In this document: piece by piece, positions 10,336 to 22,867 of the stretch
Position numbering within the stretch: position 1 is the first letter of the stretch
Layout: every line of letters starts with the position of its first letter
NCBI GenBank assembly: GCA_028753945.1
Contig: JAPNXP010000002.1
Location: forward strand, 4,154,001-4,218,000
Direction: 5' to 3'
Length of the DNA: 64,000 nt
Origin: Hexactinellida sp. DTS-2022
Taxonomy: Eukaryota > Porifera > Hexactinellida
Program-made: the position numbers and the translations under genes
The notes under the pieces: generated by a model
Databases searched by the model: none
The model's input: the letters and a program-made list of their open reading frames with translations, nothing else
What the model was told of the DNA's origin: nothing

Positions 10336-12738
10336 CAGGTATTTCATTTGACAACCATGTTTAGTGTGAAAGTTGGGCATGGTGCCCAGGGGCGTAGATT
10401 TAAAAAGCACACTGGGTCGGGGGGGGAAGCACAGGTATTTTAGTTGTATAAAATTAATAATTGATTACTCTTAATCTAAGAATACCTGGATTTATAAACG
10501 AGCGTGCGCACTGAGCGAGAAAAAATTTAGGAGAAAAGAAGAATTCAAATAACATTGAGTGTAACTAAATAGTTTTAAGACAACAATTTATCATTGATTT
10601 CAGGTGAAATAAATACATGAGGTGCACAAAATATTGGGGGAGAGAAATGAGGCTTCGCACGAATGAATTGATTCCGGGGGTCGAGGATCTCACAGTATAG
10701 AGGCCCTTGATTGTGCCCAGTGCAAGATTTTTCAGATCGTGTTTCAATTAGGTCAAGAATAGCCGAAATGAGGAACATGTAAATTTCTAGATTCTAGCTA
10801 AAGTGAATCAACGCTGGTTCTGACTATAAATGCATTACTGAGTATCTATAACTCACTACTCGTTTATCCTAGTATGCTAATACTTTCAATATAACAAGGA
10901 CATAGTGTATAGGCTATTTTAAGACTGTTAGCGCTCTCATATAGGGCTTCTAAACACTGATTTTTTTTGAAATTCAATATTTATGCTCCCATATAGAATA
11001 ATATAGTACTAAAAGCTCATTTCTGATGAATTGAAAAAGAGTACAAATCTAAAATCGGTCCAATCCATTCTACCATGTCCCCTTTAATTACTCGACGTGG
11101 GTGTTAAAATCAAAATGTCAAATGTCAAAAGGGCCCAAGTTTGTAAAATAAGGACGAATTCGGACATTCGGAACTGTAACAGGTCAAAGTTAACTAATTA
11201 TAGTGCTATATTCCAAATCTCAGCGTTATAACTTCAAAAGGTTCTCCATCACTTAGCTTTAAAATTGTGGCATGCTATAATTAGATACGGTGGTATTCAG
11301 GTGGCAGAGAGGATTTTCGACACGTGTGCAGCGAAGAATATTGATTCGGGAAGGAAATAAAATCGGCCATCTCGCTGGAATTCAATCACTGATAGTGTCT
11401 GAAAGTTAGAACTAAGCTCTGGTTCACTTTTGAATTTGGATTTTCTCTCTTTAATGGTCACATGACACCTCCATATATGGGCATTCAAAGTTTATAGCAA
11501 GGTAACCATTTGGTTTTGACAGATTTTTGACTTTGCAATGATTTCGAGATGATATATCAATGTGATTAGTAATTTAGAGCTAAGCTCTAGAGTCTCCCGT
11601 TTAGGAGATACAAATTTGCATGTGTCATCAAAAAATTTCACATTAACACTACCATATAGGGCATTTTTGAAAACGGGGCGTCCTAGGCTCACAAAACGTA
11701 TTATTTGCATATGGGAAACCATGTATTCTGATCATTTTTAACTAGTAAAATTTTAACAAATCTTGGTCATTTCTGAACCATGGATCCAATGGCAAACCAG
11801 TATTTTTGAGTGATCTTAAACAATTCCATGGAACTTTCAATACTTATGCACACTGGCAGTAAAATTACTTCCGATTGTTTGCTCTCATGTCTAAAAATCG
11901 TAATTAAGGATGCTTGACGCCAAATTATCCAGTATTTAACTTCAAAAATTTAAGTGTCGATTATTGTGAAATAACATGCAAAAATAACCTGGAATTCTGT
12001 TGGAAGTGCAAATTTTCAAAAATCTAGAATATTTTTGCACAAAAGTGCATTATTAGTAACGTCATTTTTGATGACATCGGTGATTATGTGAACATTCCTC
12101 ACATTTAACACCATTGATGCTTATTTATGTGCATTTTGATGCTAATATCAGTTCATATATAACTAATATGTATCAACTGCACGGTGGAAAGCATATGGAG
12201 AATGTATACTTGAGGTTATGGGTTCGAATCTCTATGGTGACTATCTTTTTAATTATTTTGGGATATAAAGCAATTCAATTGAAAGGTTCCACAAATATAC
12301 ATGGTGCATGTACATAGTAGTTCAAAACATTGCTGGAATGAACTTTCTGTTGAATTTCGAACAATTCTCACAGCCAATTACATCAAATTCCTTTTCCAAC
12401 TGGTGTCCCAAAATAAAGTGGACTTGCATAAATGGATAAATATCAAGTCATTTAGGTACGAACCATGACTGAATACATGTAAAGCTTATCGTACGAATAG
12501 AAGCTTACATACTCCTTCCATACCGGGATGAAACACCAATTGAAATGTATCTATCATTAGTGGGAATAACCTGGTATCACAATTGTGTGCTACTTCAAAA
12601 GCAGATCATCTAGTAACATGAATATTATCTTTCGATTAATAAATGGTTTAAACACTTCTTTATAAATTTCGTCATTTCTCATGAACCTATCTCTACGATT
12701 AACATTCTTTCACCTTCTCCTCTTCACTCATATACAGT
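10336..12738. other. Long non-coding stretch with old repeats
   Basis: No gene. It contains a hAT-like end (CAGGGGCGTAGATTT) at ~10389, scattered CTCCCATATAGGGC-type words at 10930, 10985, 11470 and 11650, and a ~160-bp repeat at 11755-11910 that recurs at 32032-32185 (shared TTCTGAACCATGGA, CACACTGGCAGTAAAAT). Confidence 0.45.
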
Positions 12739-12860
12739 ATACTCCGCTTAATCGGGACACGGGTTAAGTAGGACAACCGCTTAATTTGGACAAATTTCCT
12801 GGAACTAAATCATCTCCATAGAATGTAATACTTAAAAAATCGGTTAATCGGGACAAACTA
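12739..12860 (+). repeat. Pogo-like terminal fragment
   Basis: TA then CAGTATACTCCGCTTAATCG, with repeated CGGTTAATCGGGACAA and CGCTTAATTTGGACAA. The opposite terminus was not found. Confidence 0.6.
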
Positions 12861-13415
12861 AAATAATTGGCTTCAAAATTAATATCACGAACAATACAAT
12901 ATTTACATTGATCTGATCAAATTTTATTAATCTAGGTCAATTATGACAAACGGTGACAAAATTTTGCTTAACAATGCGTCACATATTACTTACTAATAAT
13001 AGGAAATAGTTCCTGGGCTGTAGTTTTAGAAAGTGGAAGTAACTAACAATCGTAGACCTTTTCTTATGTAAACTTGATGCCAATATCGCGAATACAGATT
13101 TTGTTGGAATGTCTGCGTTGAGAGGAGTTCATAATTCGCTCACCTTTGTAGGATGAGTCAGAATTCAAATGTACTTTTTCCATCTTCAAGATATAATTCT
13201 TTTCTTGAGGAGAAGAGAGAGAAGTTGATTGGTTCAAAAATGTCATGAACTCCGAGTCAAGGCCCAGAGAAGAGAGTAAAGCTTTTGTAGGGAATTCTGA
13301 TGAAGTAGGACTAAGCAGTCTTATGATTGAAGATAGTTATAGTTGGCTCGCGATAAGAGATGATATTTAAAAGTGAACTAGCGCGCTTCGCTTGCTAGGT
13401 CGCATCGCGGCAGAA
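12861..13415. other. No gene seen
   Basis: A+T-rich sequence; the short open frames have no recognisable motifs. Confidence 0.35.
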
Positions 13416-13460
13416 CACAACCATACACACCAACCGCTTGGCGGTTGGTGTATGTGTTTT
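13416..13460. repeat. Short hairpin
   Basis: CACCAACCGC / GCGGTTGGTG separated by TTG, continuing outward as CATACAC / GTATGTG with a 2-nt bulge. Confidence 0.75.
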
Positions 13461-14773
13461 ATATACATCTAACATTGATTATAAAGCGTAAATAGGCTTA
13501 ATTAATAGTAAAATTAACAATGTGAAATTTTAATGATTACGTCATCATCCGATAATGAGAAAGCATATTGACATATGGTGTGACCAAAATGTCCGCATTG
13601 TTAATGTACCTGTTTTATTAAAGTTTCAGATTTTTTCTCTTTGAGGGCGGGAATTATGTGCGATTAAGTGAATTTTCAGGGTTCTCGAAATGGGACAATG
13701 ACATCATAACTTGTCGAGGTGTGAGAAATTTTGAGTGGAAACCTCAACTTGTTGGTGGGTGCCAAAAGTTACCTCTATATGCTAAAAATCACATTTGGAA
13801 ACCCCCAGTTTCTTAAATCAATTCGTAACATGCAAACAAATATATATTTATTTACACCCACCCTTGTGTTTTAACTGTTTATCTTTATTCTTGAAAAACT
13901 TCTGAAATTCATTTGTGTAGGAATTGTGATATTGCTCCATTCTATCCACTTTATTTTTAATGTTACAAATTTCTATTTTCGACCGTCTATTTTGCTCTTC
14001 TGGTTGTTGATCAATAGGTGCACATCCTTCATTTCTTCTTCCTAACTTGCATTTAGGTCATTTATTGGTTGTTTTAGTTCCTGAATTTAATTATTATTTG
14101 ATTTATATATTTGTTTCTGCCCTCATTGATTTTATTTTCCTGTTTTTCAATTTGACTTCTCATTGCGGCTAGGAGGGTTTCGTGAATTATGAATTTTTTT
14201 TAAATTATGTTATTTATTTGCGTATCTAAATTTCTTTTTCTTTTTCTTTTCAGGTTAATGCGAAAGTAGCAAGGTATTTTTGTGATGTTTACCTGAACTA
14301 AATTTTCCTCCTGTGAGGAATGAGGCGTTGTGTTTAATGTTGCGGGGATGTCCTAGATATTAATATGAAATTCTAATAAATTTTGAACAAACAATACTAT
14401 AACTTACAATTTTGGTACACTAGATATAACTAAGATCTAATGTATTATTGATTAATAAGCTTTATCAAGGCTCTCATGGGTCTGCTGCTCCCATGTTACG
14501 CTTTTATCGAGGCGACACTCGTAGAAAAGTTAGAATACAGTTAATTTTCATTTCTACTTACCTGTAGACAAACTTACCTGACGTCAGGAGTTTGTGATAT
14601 TATAAGTGTATTCCTTCAGTCAATATACAGTATAATATTTCATAAATTATTTTTCAAAAATTCTTCTTTATTCAAATTTGAAATTATAATGTTATGGGTC
14701 ATTAACAGGGTTCTTTAAAATGAGTGTAAAAATTAAGGCGCCTTAATCTTGGTCATCCATATCCACTTTTGTC
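13461..14773. other. No gene seen
   Basis: A+T-rich and pyrimidine-rich stretches without coding signal or repeats matched in this window. Confidence 0.35.
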
Positions 14774-14959
14774 CTAACCCCAATTGGGGTACTCGCCATA
14801 TTTTCTTTTTGGTTTACCCCCAATTGGTCTACTCGCCATATTTTATTTGGTCCTACCCCTAATTGGTTTACTCGCCTTTTATTTTCCGGTCCTAACCCCA
14901 ATTGGTTTACTCTCCTTCGGGAATTTCTCGCTCAAACCCCAATTGGTTTACTCGTCGTA
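14774..14959. repeat. Tandem array, ~42-bp unit, five copies
   Basis: Each unit holds CCCCAATTGGTTTACTCGCC with small variants, followed by an ATTTTATTTGGTCCT-like spacer. Confidence 0.85.
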
Positions 14960-15634
14960 TAATAACTTTTAATTCATTTAACAGTTCAAAAATCATTTTG
15001 TAACTTCCTTTTGACGAAAAATGATCAAAAACATAGAAAAATAGATGATTCCTGGTCCAATATAGCAAGAAAAATATTTTGAGTTGTTTTCAGCCTTAAC
15101 GCTATGGCACTGCAGCAGCATAGGAGCGTTGTATTATAGAACAGTATTAAGTTTACTATGCAAGCTGCTACTATATGGTACTATCCTAAGAATGAATAAA
15201 AGTATTTTTAAGCCTATTAAATTGCATGGATCACGTTTCATTTGTCTAGATATTTTGAATACTAAATTTAGCTTCTATTAGATATTATACAAGGCTAAAA
15301 TATTCTCCTGAATTTGATATTCTAAAGAAATGATTAAAAAGCATATAGGCATTTCGTAACATGAATAGACTAGTAGTTTAGTATGCATTTTAAACGACGG
15401 GGAATTTCATGTGGACAACGAATCTGGTCTTTAAAAGTAGACCAGAGTTGATCTTGGAAATTTGCTGTTCGGGGTATAACCGGCGATTTAGTAGAGTTCC
15501 GTAATTTTAAAAGTCCAAGATAACATCGAAAATGTTTCCGTTCGTCGTGGGGCCGCGGATAAATTTGATGCCGGGGTCATAAAGATTACGTATAAAAATT
15601 TGGTGCTTTTGACCAGCGTTTCCCGAAATCGATG
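14960..15634. other. No gene seen
   Basis: Short open frames only, without motifs. Confidence 0.35.
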
Positions 15635-16335
15635 TTAGGTTCAGGTATACTCTAGAGCACTTCTACCAAAGATATTTACCCAATTTCCCTAATTCTTTAC
15701 AGCGGATAGCTTCATCTTCAGGATGAGAAAATTCAATAATATTGGCAAATATGGTAAGAGAGGAAAAATATTTTTGCTAATCTTAGCATATTTTCGGATT
15801 ACATTCATCAGCAATGATAAACAAGACCAAGATTATTTATGATAAAATGTGTATAGCTGGATGTAATATTCATTATGAGTTCAGGGATTGTGAATATCTA
15901 CATTTTTGGGTTTTCAAAAACTTTTATGTGATGCCGACTTTCAAATGAATATTTTACTGATCTAAAATCCTGAAAACACTTGAACTATCCATAATAGAAT
16001 AAATCGCTGCACTCATAAGTTGTATCTTTACGAGATCTATCCGAAACAGTTGAGTTTTGGATTCCACGAGCAAAATTAAAAAAATCACCTCCTCCGCAAG
16101 TCTGAAAATGTTAGTTTTGAGATAAAGGGTTTTGAAAAACTCTTTTTGATTCCTTTATTCCTAGAATGAGGTGACCAAAGTGAGTCAAAATGGAAATTAA
16201 TAGGAATTTCTCTTAGAAATCTCTTGAGAGTACACATTGGTATCAATACAATCCAAAAATGCAATAAAAGAGGAATGGACTATGATTTGGATTTTTTCTA
16301 AAATTTCTAAATTCTAGTGCATACCTGAACCTTAA
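15635..16335 (+). mobile_element. Family Z element, copy 1 (~700 bp)
   Basis: Ends TTAGGTTCAGGTATAC and GCATACCTGAACCTTAA are inverted repeats. The body matches 23695-24394 in reverse complement over its whole length, for example CATCTTCAGGATGA and AGTTGTATCTTTACGAGATC. Non-coding. TTAA at the termini suggests a TTAA target. Confidence 0.8.
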
Positions 16336-17269
16336 GAGAATTATTTGAGCACTAGTTGACAATTTAAAAGTGAATTATACAGTACAAATTAATACTTTAG
16401 CATAGGATAATGGTATTTGCATATTTTTTGAATAAATAATGATAGAAAAATAAAAATATCATCCCGTATGCCGATGCTATCTTTTAATAAAACACAGGTG
16501 ATAAACAATTAATTTATTGTACATGGCCTTAGAATGGAATTAGATGAGGACTTATAACTATGAAAGCAATTTGTGTGAATGAAAGAATGAATAGAATGTA
16601 TGAATAAATGAGAATGATTACATGTAAATATATGAACAAATAGTAACGTACCAGGTAGATGTAAGCAGGTTCTGATTCTTGAATGCTTGTGGGTTCTGGT
16701 TGAGTGGTAGGTCAAAGAATTCTTAGAAGGATTGGTCCTGATATGAGAATAGCCTGAAAGGAGTTTGGATAGGCGGCAGGCAAATCAAATAGGTGGTAAC
16801 TCGAGTAGTAAATTGAATTTAGGGAGATCGGCAGAGAGTGCAGGTCGTGCGGGCGGTAGACGTTAGAACCAATAAAAGAAAATAGTTGAAATAGAGCGAG
16901 TTTGCTAATTATTGGGAAAAAGTTGGCTAATTATGTTGATTTGATTGGAACGCGTGTATATATACTGAGGGAGAAGGGGTAGTAATGGTTAGTAACGGTA
17001 GATGGAATGCTTCAACTAGTTAATATGAGGCAGGGATCTTTAATGTGTGTGGTTGCAGTTTTGGGGAATATAATTTATTTTGTGGTTAATTTGTTATTGA
17101 TTGATGAATTGCTTAGTGATTCATTTGTTAATAGTTAATTGATTTACTTGGTTACTAATTGTTATTTGACTAATGGATAGTATGCTGCGGTAATCAATAA
17201 TAATGATTTATTTTAGGAAATGAATTAATAATTGTCAATTGTAATGTGAGGCAGTGATACTGTCATCTA
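16336..17269. other. No gene seen
   Basis: A+T-rich; no coding or repeat signal beyond simple TAAT-type words. Confidence 0.35.
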
Positions 17270-17270
17270 A

Positions 17271-17328
<58 letters not shown>
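17270..17328. repeat. (AAT)n microsatellite
   Basis: AAT/ACT trinucleotides repeated for about 59 bp. Confidence 0.95.
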
Positions 17329-17464
17329 CAGATGCACGTTTTCATCGTCCTTCTCGTCAAACTTATCGTCTAATGGTTGACATTGATAATATATAATGTG
17401 TTCCGTCTCTCATGTTGTCGTTTCTCCTTATTGTATTTGGATTTCGAATGGTTCCCACGTTTTT

Positions 17465-17630
17465 TCTTTTCTTGGGGTGGCTGCGCCCCCCCAAATCCCC
17501 CTTCTTTTTCCGTTGGCTAGAGCAGTCTTGTGAGCCAGGGAGTGGAAAGTAATCGTTCTCTTTATATCTTTGCTTGGGGTGGCTGCGCCCCCCCAAACCC
17601 CTACTTTTCCCGTGGTCGATAGTAGTAATG
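17465..17630. repeat. ~100-bp tandem pair
   Basis: CTTGGGGTGGCTGCGCCCCC occurs twice about 100 bp apart, each followed by CCAAA and a pyrimidine-rich CTTTTTCCG-like tail. Confidence 0.75.
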
Positions 17631-18294
17631 TTATGGATATTAACCATGTAGATTTAAAGAGTATATTAATTGGTAATGACTAGAGGCGGCAGTAGGTAGG
17701 CTAGACTGATAAGGTGGAATCGTTAGTCTCGTGAGTAGAGTTGTTAAATATACTTAATATGACTTAATGCTTATATAGTATAATAAATTACTTGTTTTAT
17801 CTACAACCGTGCCAAATTTTAACTTCCTCCGTTTTATTTATTTTCTTCTTGTACATACTAATATACGTATTTATTAGTTGCAGACACATATGAACGATGC
17901 TCATACATATATCAATTTACATATTGTCTTGTATCTATAAATAATAAATACATGTATAATAATTGGGAATTGCATTGTGGTCTCTTAATTTATTGAATAG
18001 TAACCTTTATTCTTTAACTTTAAGAGTTGTACAGTATATCATTTATCAATAAAAATTGAGAGAAAATCCCGACGCTGTCCGTATTCCTAAAATCAAGATC
18101 ATACAAAATAATTCATTTACAGTCTAAAATCGAGATTATATATTCGATTTTCATCACGTTTTACTGTGTCTACTACGACCAGTATTTAAATGAATTTCTT
18201 TCTTTGTTTCTTCTAGTTCTCCAAGAAATAACCCTATATGTATAATAAAACTGAGAATTTCTCCCAAAAAAAAAAAATGAATTTAGTTAACTTG
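17631..18294. other. No gene seen
   Basis: A+T-rich sequence ending in an A13 run at ~18266-18278. Confidence 0.35.
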
Positions 18295-18299
18295 CAACA

Positions 18300-18431
18300 T
18301 GGGCGGTCGCAGGATGTTCCCAGCCCGGGGCAGGAGAGGGGAATTTAGTATTTTTCCGGAGCATGCCTCGTACAAATATATTCACAACCCGGGTTGGGCC
18401 GGGGCAAATATCCCGGTCTTGAACCGCCCCT
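18300..18431. mobile_element. GC-rich hAT-like MITE
   Basis: Right end GAACCGCCCCTG mirrors the left GGGCGGTCGCAGG imperfectly. The interior has CCCGGGTTGGGCCGGGGC. No clear 8-bp duplication, so the left end is probably eroded. Confidence 0.5.
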
Positions 18432-18520
18432 GTCTAGCAAGCTTAGCGCGCTAGTCAGGGACAAACACACAAACAAACGAACACGCAAACAAACAATTGC
18501 GCTTTTAATATATACTACTG
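18432..18520. repeat. Family Y terminal region with ACAAAC repeats
   Basis: TAGCGCGCTAGTCAGGGAC followed by ACAAACACACAAACAAACG and AATTGCGCTTTTAATATA. The same arrangement is at 61190-61250 and, inverted, at 25860-25920. Confidence 0.5.
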
Positions 18521-18959
18521 TAGTTCAATGTTAAACATTTTTGTTCACAATTCATTTTATATTTATAGTTAAGGGACAGTATAAGTGGTATAGAGGAATC
18601 AAAACGAATTTTCTATTTGTCGCTAGCCAAATTATAGGATAATCTCTACGATCTTGTATTTAGTTAACCAAGATTACAGAAAAAGAATTTGCAATTATAT
18701 TAAACATTTTTTGCAACTATTTCTTAAGTGACAAAACAGCATATTTGAACATTTTCGTGCTCCCCCTAAATAGATTAACGCATGACACTACGTGTATTGA
18801 AACAATATATCTAAGTTGGTAGGAATTCAATAAATCAAAATAGGTAAATAACTAGATAGTAAAAGGAATTAGAAAACGGTATAAGAAAATTAATTTAGAA
18901 CAGGGCAAAAAACTATATTTATGACTAGTGCCGAAAAATACGTATTACGCCATTTACTA
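18521..18959. other. No gene seen
   Basis: A+T-rich sequence without recognisable content. Confidence 0.3.
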
Positions 18960-18989
18960 AATAACCTTAACAAGCAAGCCTTGCAAAGT

Positions 18990-19858
18990 TAAGACACATA
19001 AAAGAGATTCTGCTCCCTCACAATCAGACACTTGTAAGTCCACAATTTCCCATGATACTCTTATTCCATTTAACTTTATATCTCTGATCTAGCAGTGCAC
19101 AGTCTGCTCACAGATATTCGCTGGAAGTGAAGAGTGAATCGGAATTCTTCGTTACAACCTGCTAACTCTTTTACAGACAATGCTCTTACAGATTTAACAA
19201 ACCAAACATTCTCCACCTCCTTCCTATCGATATTTGATGCCTTATACGTTCTAACATACTACTTTATAATTAGAAGAAATTTTGCTGATTAATTATGCTG
19301 AATTTCGAACTAGCATTAATTGCTAAGTTCACTTTGTGCCTTTCGATTGTACCAAATGACTATTTCTCTTTACAATCAGCTAGTAATTCATACTATTTTA
19401 TGATCTCTTTATACAGTAGAACCTCGTAAATATGAGCACAAAGGTCATATTTTGATCGCCTTATCCGAAATTCATATTAGCCGGTGCCATTTGATTCAAA
19501 ATCCTTTTGAAGGGTTAAAACCCTTCGAAGACTAGGTAAATGAAATTGAAACCGAAATAAATTCACTTTCAATTGAAACTGAAAGTGAAAATGGGATTTT
19601 CTATTTATACCTTTTACCCCGTGTGCAACGAAGGGATAACTTATTAATTAATTAAATATTTGTGTTCGAACAAACAGAAAATCCTTATTAACCTCGTTGA
19701 TTATTTCTTGATTATTCGACTCGATCGAAATGGCCTTCTCGAACTTAACCTTGGTGGTTATAATGTTTCCAATGACAACTAGGAACTTGTCCTATCTGAT
19801 GACAGTGTTGGTATTATTTTCCACTCTAATAATTACCCGTGGATGACTTGGGGTCTAA
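18990..19858. repeat. Duplicated segment A, left portion
   Basis: 19012-19439 is almost identical to 30402-30825 (a handful of differences by eye in ~425 bp). Beyond the CAGTAGAACCTCGTAAAT motif at 19416 similarity is patchy but resumes around 19650-19830 (TTGATTATTTCTTGATTATT; GAAATGGCCTTCTC). Non-coding. Confidence 0.85.
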
Positions 19859-20148
19859 GGTATAAACAGGGGCGTGGCTAGAGTTTTTGAACTGGGGGCG
19901 CACAACCGGCGCACAACATTAACTGATGGCGCAATTATTATATTGTTTAACATATATTTTATATCCCAGGGCTCGTTCTTTTAGGCTCTGATGGATTTTC
20001 AATTATTATTTTATTAGAGCATCACATCAATAGTCAATAAGGGACAATAATTATGGAATTATATCGCTTAATATTTAATACCTTAAATAAAACTTGCAAT
20101 GTTTCCAATATATTTATGGTTACAAGTTCAAATTGTAAATGTGTCATA

Positions 20149-20460
20149 CAGTCAACTCCCGTTATAACGAAGTTCTCGGGACCTTAGTTTCATTTCGTTA
20201 TAAGCGGAGTTAGTAATAACCGGAGTTTGGAGCGGAGTACGATCTAAAAAGAGTTCATTACATAATACAAGTTAAATTTCGTTGTACCGGGGTTTATTAT
20301 AAACGGATTTCGTTATAACCGGAGTTCGTTATAATCAGAATTCGTCATAACTGGGGTTCGTTATAACCGGAGTAAATTCAATAGCTTAGTGGCTATATGG
20401 GATTTAAATGACTTCGTTATAAGCGGGATCTCGTTATTTCCATTTCGTTGTAACAGAAGT
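20149..20460 (+). repeat. Pogo-like MITE with tandem TTCGTTATAACCGGAG units
   Basis: Begins after TA with CAGTCAACTCCCGTTATAAC. From ~20270 the word TTCGTTATAACCGGAG and variants recur at 16-18 bp spacing about five times. Confidence 0.7.
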
Positions 20461-20692
20461 TTTATTAATGTAATAAGACTTCTGACTAGACTTCTGGCGA
20501 GGCTCTCCACAAACAATCCGGCATTAACCTTTACACAGGATACAGACCACTTCTATAACTCATTGAGACACCCTCGGGCCTTGCGGACATCACGCGCTTT
20601 TCTATACCTTTGAATCAACCTCTTATAATTTAGTATACTACCTTATTAGTGATAATTCTGATAAACTTATACTCGAAAGATTCTCTAATACA

Positions 20693-21140
20693 TTAGAACC
20701 TCCCAGAACCGGACCTCTCAGAACCGGGCACCTCCTTAAACCGGGCAACATTTTTGTATAAGTTCAAAATTAATTCGCCATTTTTCTGGGAATTAGCCCC
20801 AAAATATAGTTTATCTTTGCAGATTTGTATGTCAAACATGTTACTAAAAGTAGAACCACCCTTATCTGGGTGTTAAATATTGGTTTTGATTTGGCCATAT
20901 GGTAAATCTCGCTACTTTACATACGATTCATATTCGAAATTTATGAACTCTTTGTGTAAACTTATACCAAGATCAGATGTCGGAGGTGCTTATTAGTCAG
21001 ACAACAGGTAATGAGGCATCAGAACATAAACACTAGTTGATTATACATTAGAAATTATGATTATTTCGAGATCCCGGCAAATTCTAAGATCCGGGCACCC
21101 TCCAGACGAGGCTGCCCGAATTGGGGAGGTTCTACTGTAC
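20693..21140. repeat. Pogo-like MITE, CCGGGCA type
   Basis: TTAGAACCTCCCAGAACCGG on the left (~20694) and GGGGAGGTTCTACTG then TA on the right (~21124-21140) are inverted relatives. Internal GATCCGGGCACC and AACCGGGCA words repeat. Confidence 0.6.
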
Positions 21141-21421
21141 TGCCATCTAATAAATTATTCCTATCAACACTTCGATTTCTTTTCGTATTTATAAATATCA
21201 GAAACATATATATATTGAATTTATTGATCTATCCCAATTCCAAGTGGGGGCGCCACAAGCGGCGCATGGGAATAAAGTGGGGGCGCACTGGCGCCCCCAG
21301 GCGCCCCCCTGGCTACGCCCTTGGGTATAAATAGAAAATACCCCCATTTTCACTTTCAATTGAAACTGAATTAACTTTCACTTTCACTTTCCTGGGACCA
21401 CCTAGGGTTAATTAATTAAGA

Positions 21422-21566
21422 GAATACTTATCCACCGATCATCGGCGTTTGTATTAAAAACCTCGCTACTTTCTACCGATGATGTTTTTTATAAACAAAA
21501 AAAACAATCGGTAGAAAGTAGCGAGGTTTTTTAATACAAACGCCGATGATCGGAAAATAAGTATTC
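21422..21566. repeat. Near-perfect 59-bp foldback hairpin
   Basis: Left arm 21422-21480 (GATCATCGGCGTTTGTATTA, then CCTCGCTACTTTCTACCGAT) is mirrored by 21507-21566 with few mismatches around a 26-nt A-rich loop. TTAATTAATTAA lies on both outer sides. Confidence 0.88.
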
Positions 21567-21574
21567 CCATTATA

Positions 21575-21681
21575 ATTAATTAATTAACCTGAGGATTGAA
21601 ACACTTTTCCCAGTTCTACTTTTTTGAATTACTAATCACTTTCAATTCTACATAGTGACGATTGTAATATACATTATTATA
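21575..21681. repeat. Duplicated segment A, continued
   Basis: AACCTGAGGATTGAAA and TTTTTTGAATTACTAATCAC match 31308-31392. The copy resumes after the next MITE with TTCTGAAAAATTG. Confidence 0.75.
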
Positions 21682-21865
21682 CAGTCAATTCCGCTTAATA
21701 GAGCCACCGGTTAATCGGTTTCTCCGCTTAATCGGGTCAAAATTTCACAGGAATTATAGGACAGAATTACAATTTGGCATACAATATTTTCGGTTAATCT
21801 GTTTCTTCGCATAATCGGGTCAAACAACCTGGTCCCGAGGTGGCTCTATTAAGCGGAGTCGACTG
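21682..21865. mobile_element. Pogo-like MITE, 184 bp, complete
   Basis: CAGTCAATTCCGCTTAATAG on the left and GGCTCTATTAAGCGGAGT...GACTG on the right are inverted over ~28 bp, with TA on each side (21680-21681, 21866-21867). The other copy of the duplicated segment (31390-31405) lacks it. Confidence 0.88.
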
Positions 21866-21867
21866 TA

Positions 21868-22095
21868 TTCTGAAAAATTGCAGCTGTGCTAAATAAACCA
21901 TAAATAAACCACCACCAAAATATAGTGCCACCAAAGGAACATGCGTCGGTACAGTTGGAATTTTTTTTATCCGTAGCCGCTCTACAGAAACAGTATTATT
22001 TGCTAAGAGCCCAAATTTTCAGGATATGTTTCTCATGGGTTACAGATGTGCACCTGGGGTCACGATTTTTGATTACATTTTTCAGACACATTTTT
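21868..22095. repeat. Dispersed repeat pieces
   Basis: 21900-21950 (CACCACCAAAATATAGTGCC, AAAGGAACATGCGTCGG) matches 58730-58775. 22017-22070 (TCATGGGTTACAGATGTGCA) matches 57490-57525. Confidence 0.6.
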
Positions 22096-22741
22096 ACACC
22101 TGTTCAATGTTAGAAAAGGAACATTAAATGATACCAAAATAATAAATTTATATGCATTCGATAGTAAGTGTAATTCTACACCTTTTCACAGTGCACAAAT
22201 TTTCAAATTGGGCTTAGTTTGTGCCACAATTGAGTTGTTAATTTCCTTTGTTTACCAACACGTCTGTGAATCAATTGAAAGTGTTAATCTAATTCTATTG
22301 TTTCAACTCAGTATAATAATATTGATTCAACTTGTGAGATAGTGTATCTTATCTACTAATTGAAAATTATGATTATGTATTCCATAACAAAGGCAAATCA
22401 TGTGACTATATTACCTTCTGCAAGAATATTCTTGTGGAATTAATAAATTGACGTAATTAATTCTAATTAATTCAGTCTGTATTTAACATATAGATATCTT
22501 CCAATTTGTTTATAAGGAGTTATCGAGTGTGCGGAGTTTAAATAAGACAGCCAAATTCATTTTAAATCACAATTTATAACAAATAATTAAATTTAATATA
22601 TTTAAGTTGATCCTTATGCCACGTAACACTCATCACCTATTATACTTCTAATATCTCTGAAATGAAGTGTGGTAAAAGGAAACTTCCGACACACCTAGGG
22701 TAGTTTCCGTCCGAAACACCTTTAAAGTGATGATGACATGA
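22096..22741. other. No gene seen
   Basis: A+T-rich, without recognisable content. Confidence 0.35.
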
Positions 22742-22867
22742 AGAAAAATCTAAAATTACAGCTGTGCCGACAACATGCTATTTTGGAAGCATTATCACAC
22801 CAACCACCAAGTATAGTGACGCCAAAGGAACATGCAATCGGCACAGCTGTAATTTTAGATTTTTTGT
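22742..22867. mobile_element. ~126-bp MITE (AAAATCTAAAATTACAGCTG family)
   Basis: Inverted ends AAATCTAAAATTACAGCTGT / ACAGCTGTAATTTTAGATTT. The interior has ACATGCTATTTTGG and CCAAAGGAACATG. A relative is at 58672-58797. Confidence 0.82.

Larger units (their letters stand above)
19867..21323. mobile_element. Non-autonomous hAT element, 1,457 bp
   Basis: Starts CAGGGGCGTGGCTAGAG, ends CTGGCTACGCCCTTG, exact 8-bp duplication GGTATAAA at 19859-19866 and 21324-21331. GGGGGCGC motifs repeat near both ends. No transposase frame. It encloses pogo-like repeats at 20149-20460. Confidence 0.9.

Noticed and set aside
15770-15830. Second hammerhead candidate on the minus strand (CTGATGA near 15790)
   Set aside because: A GAAA follows at a plausible distance, but stem II does not pair and no stem III is present.
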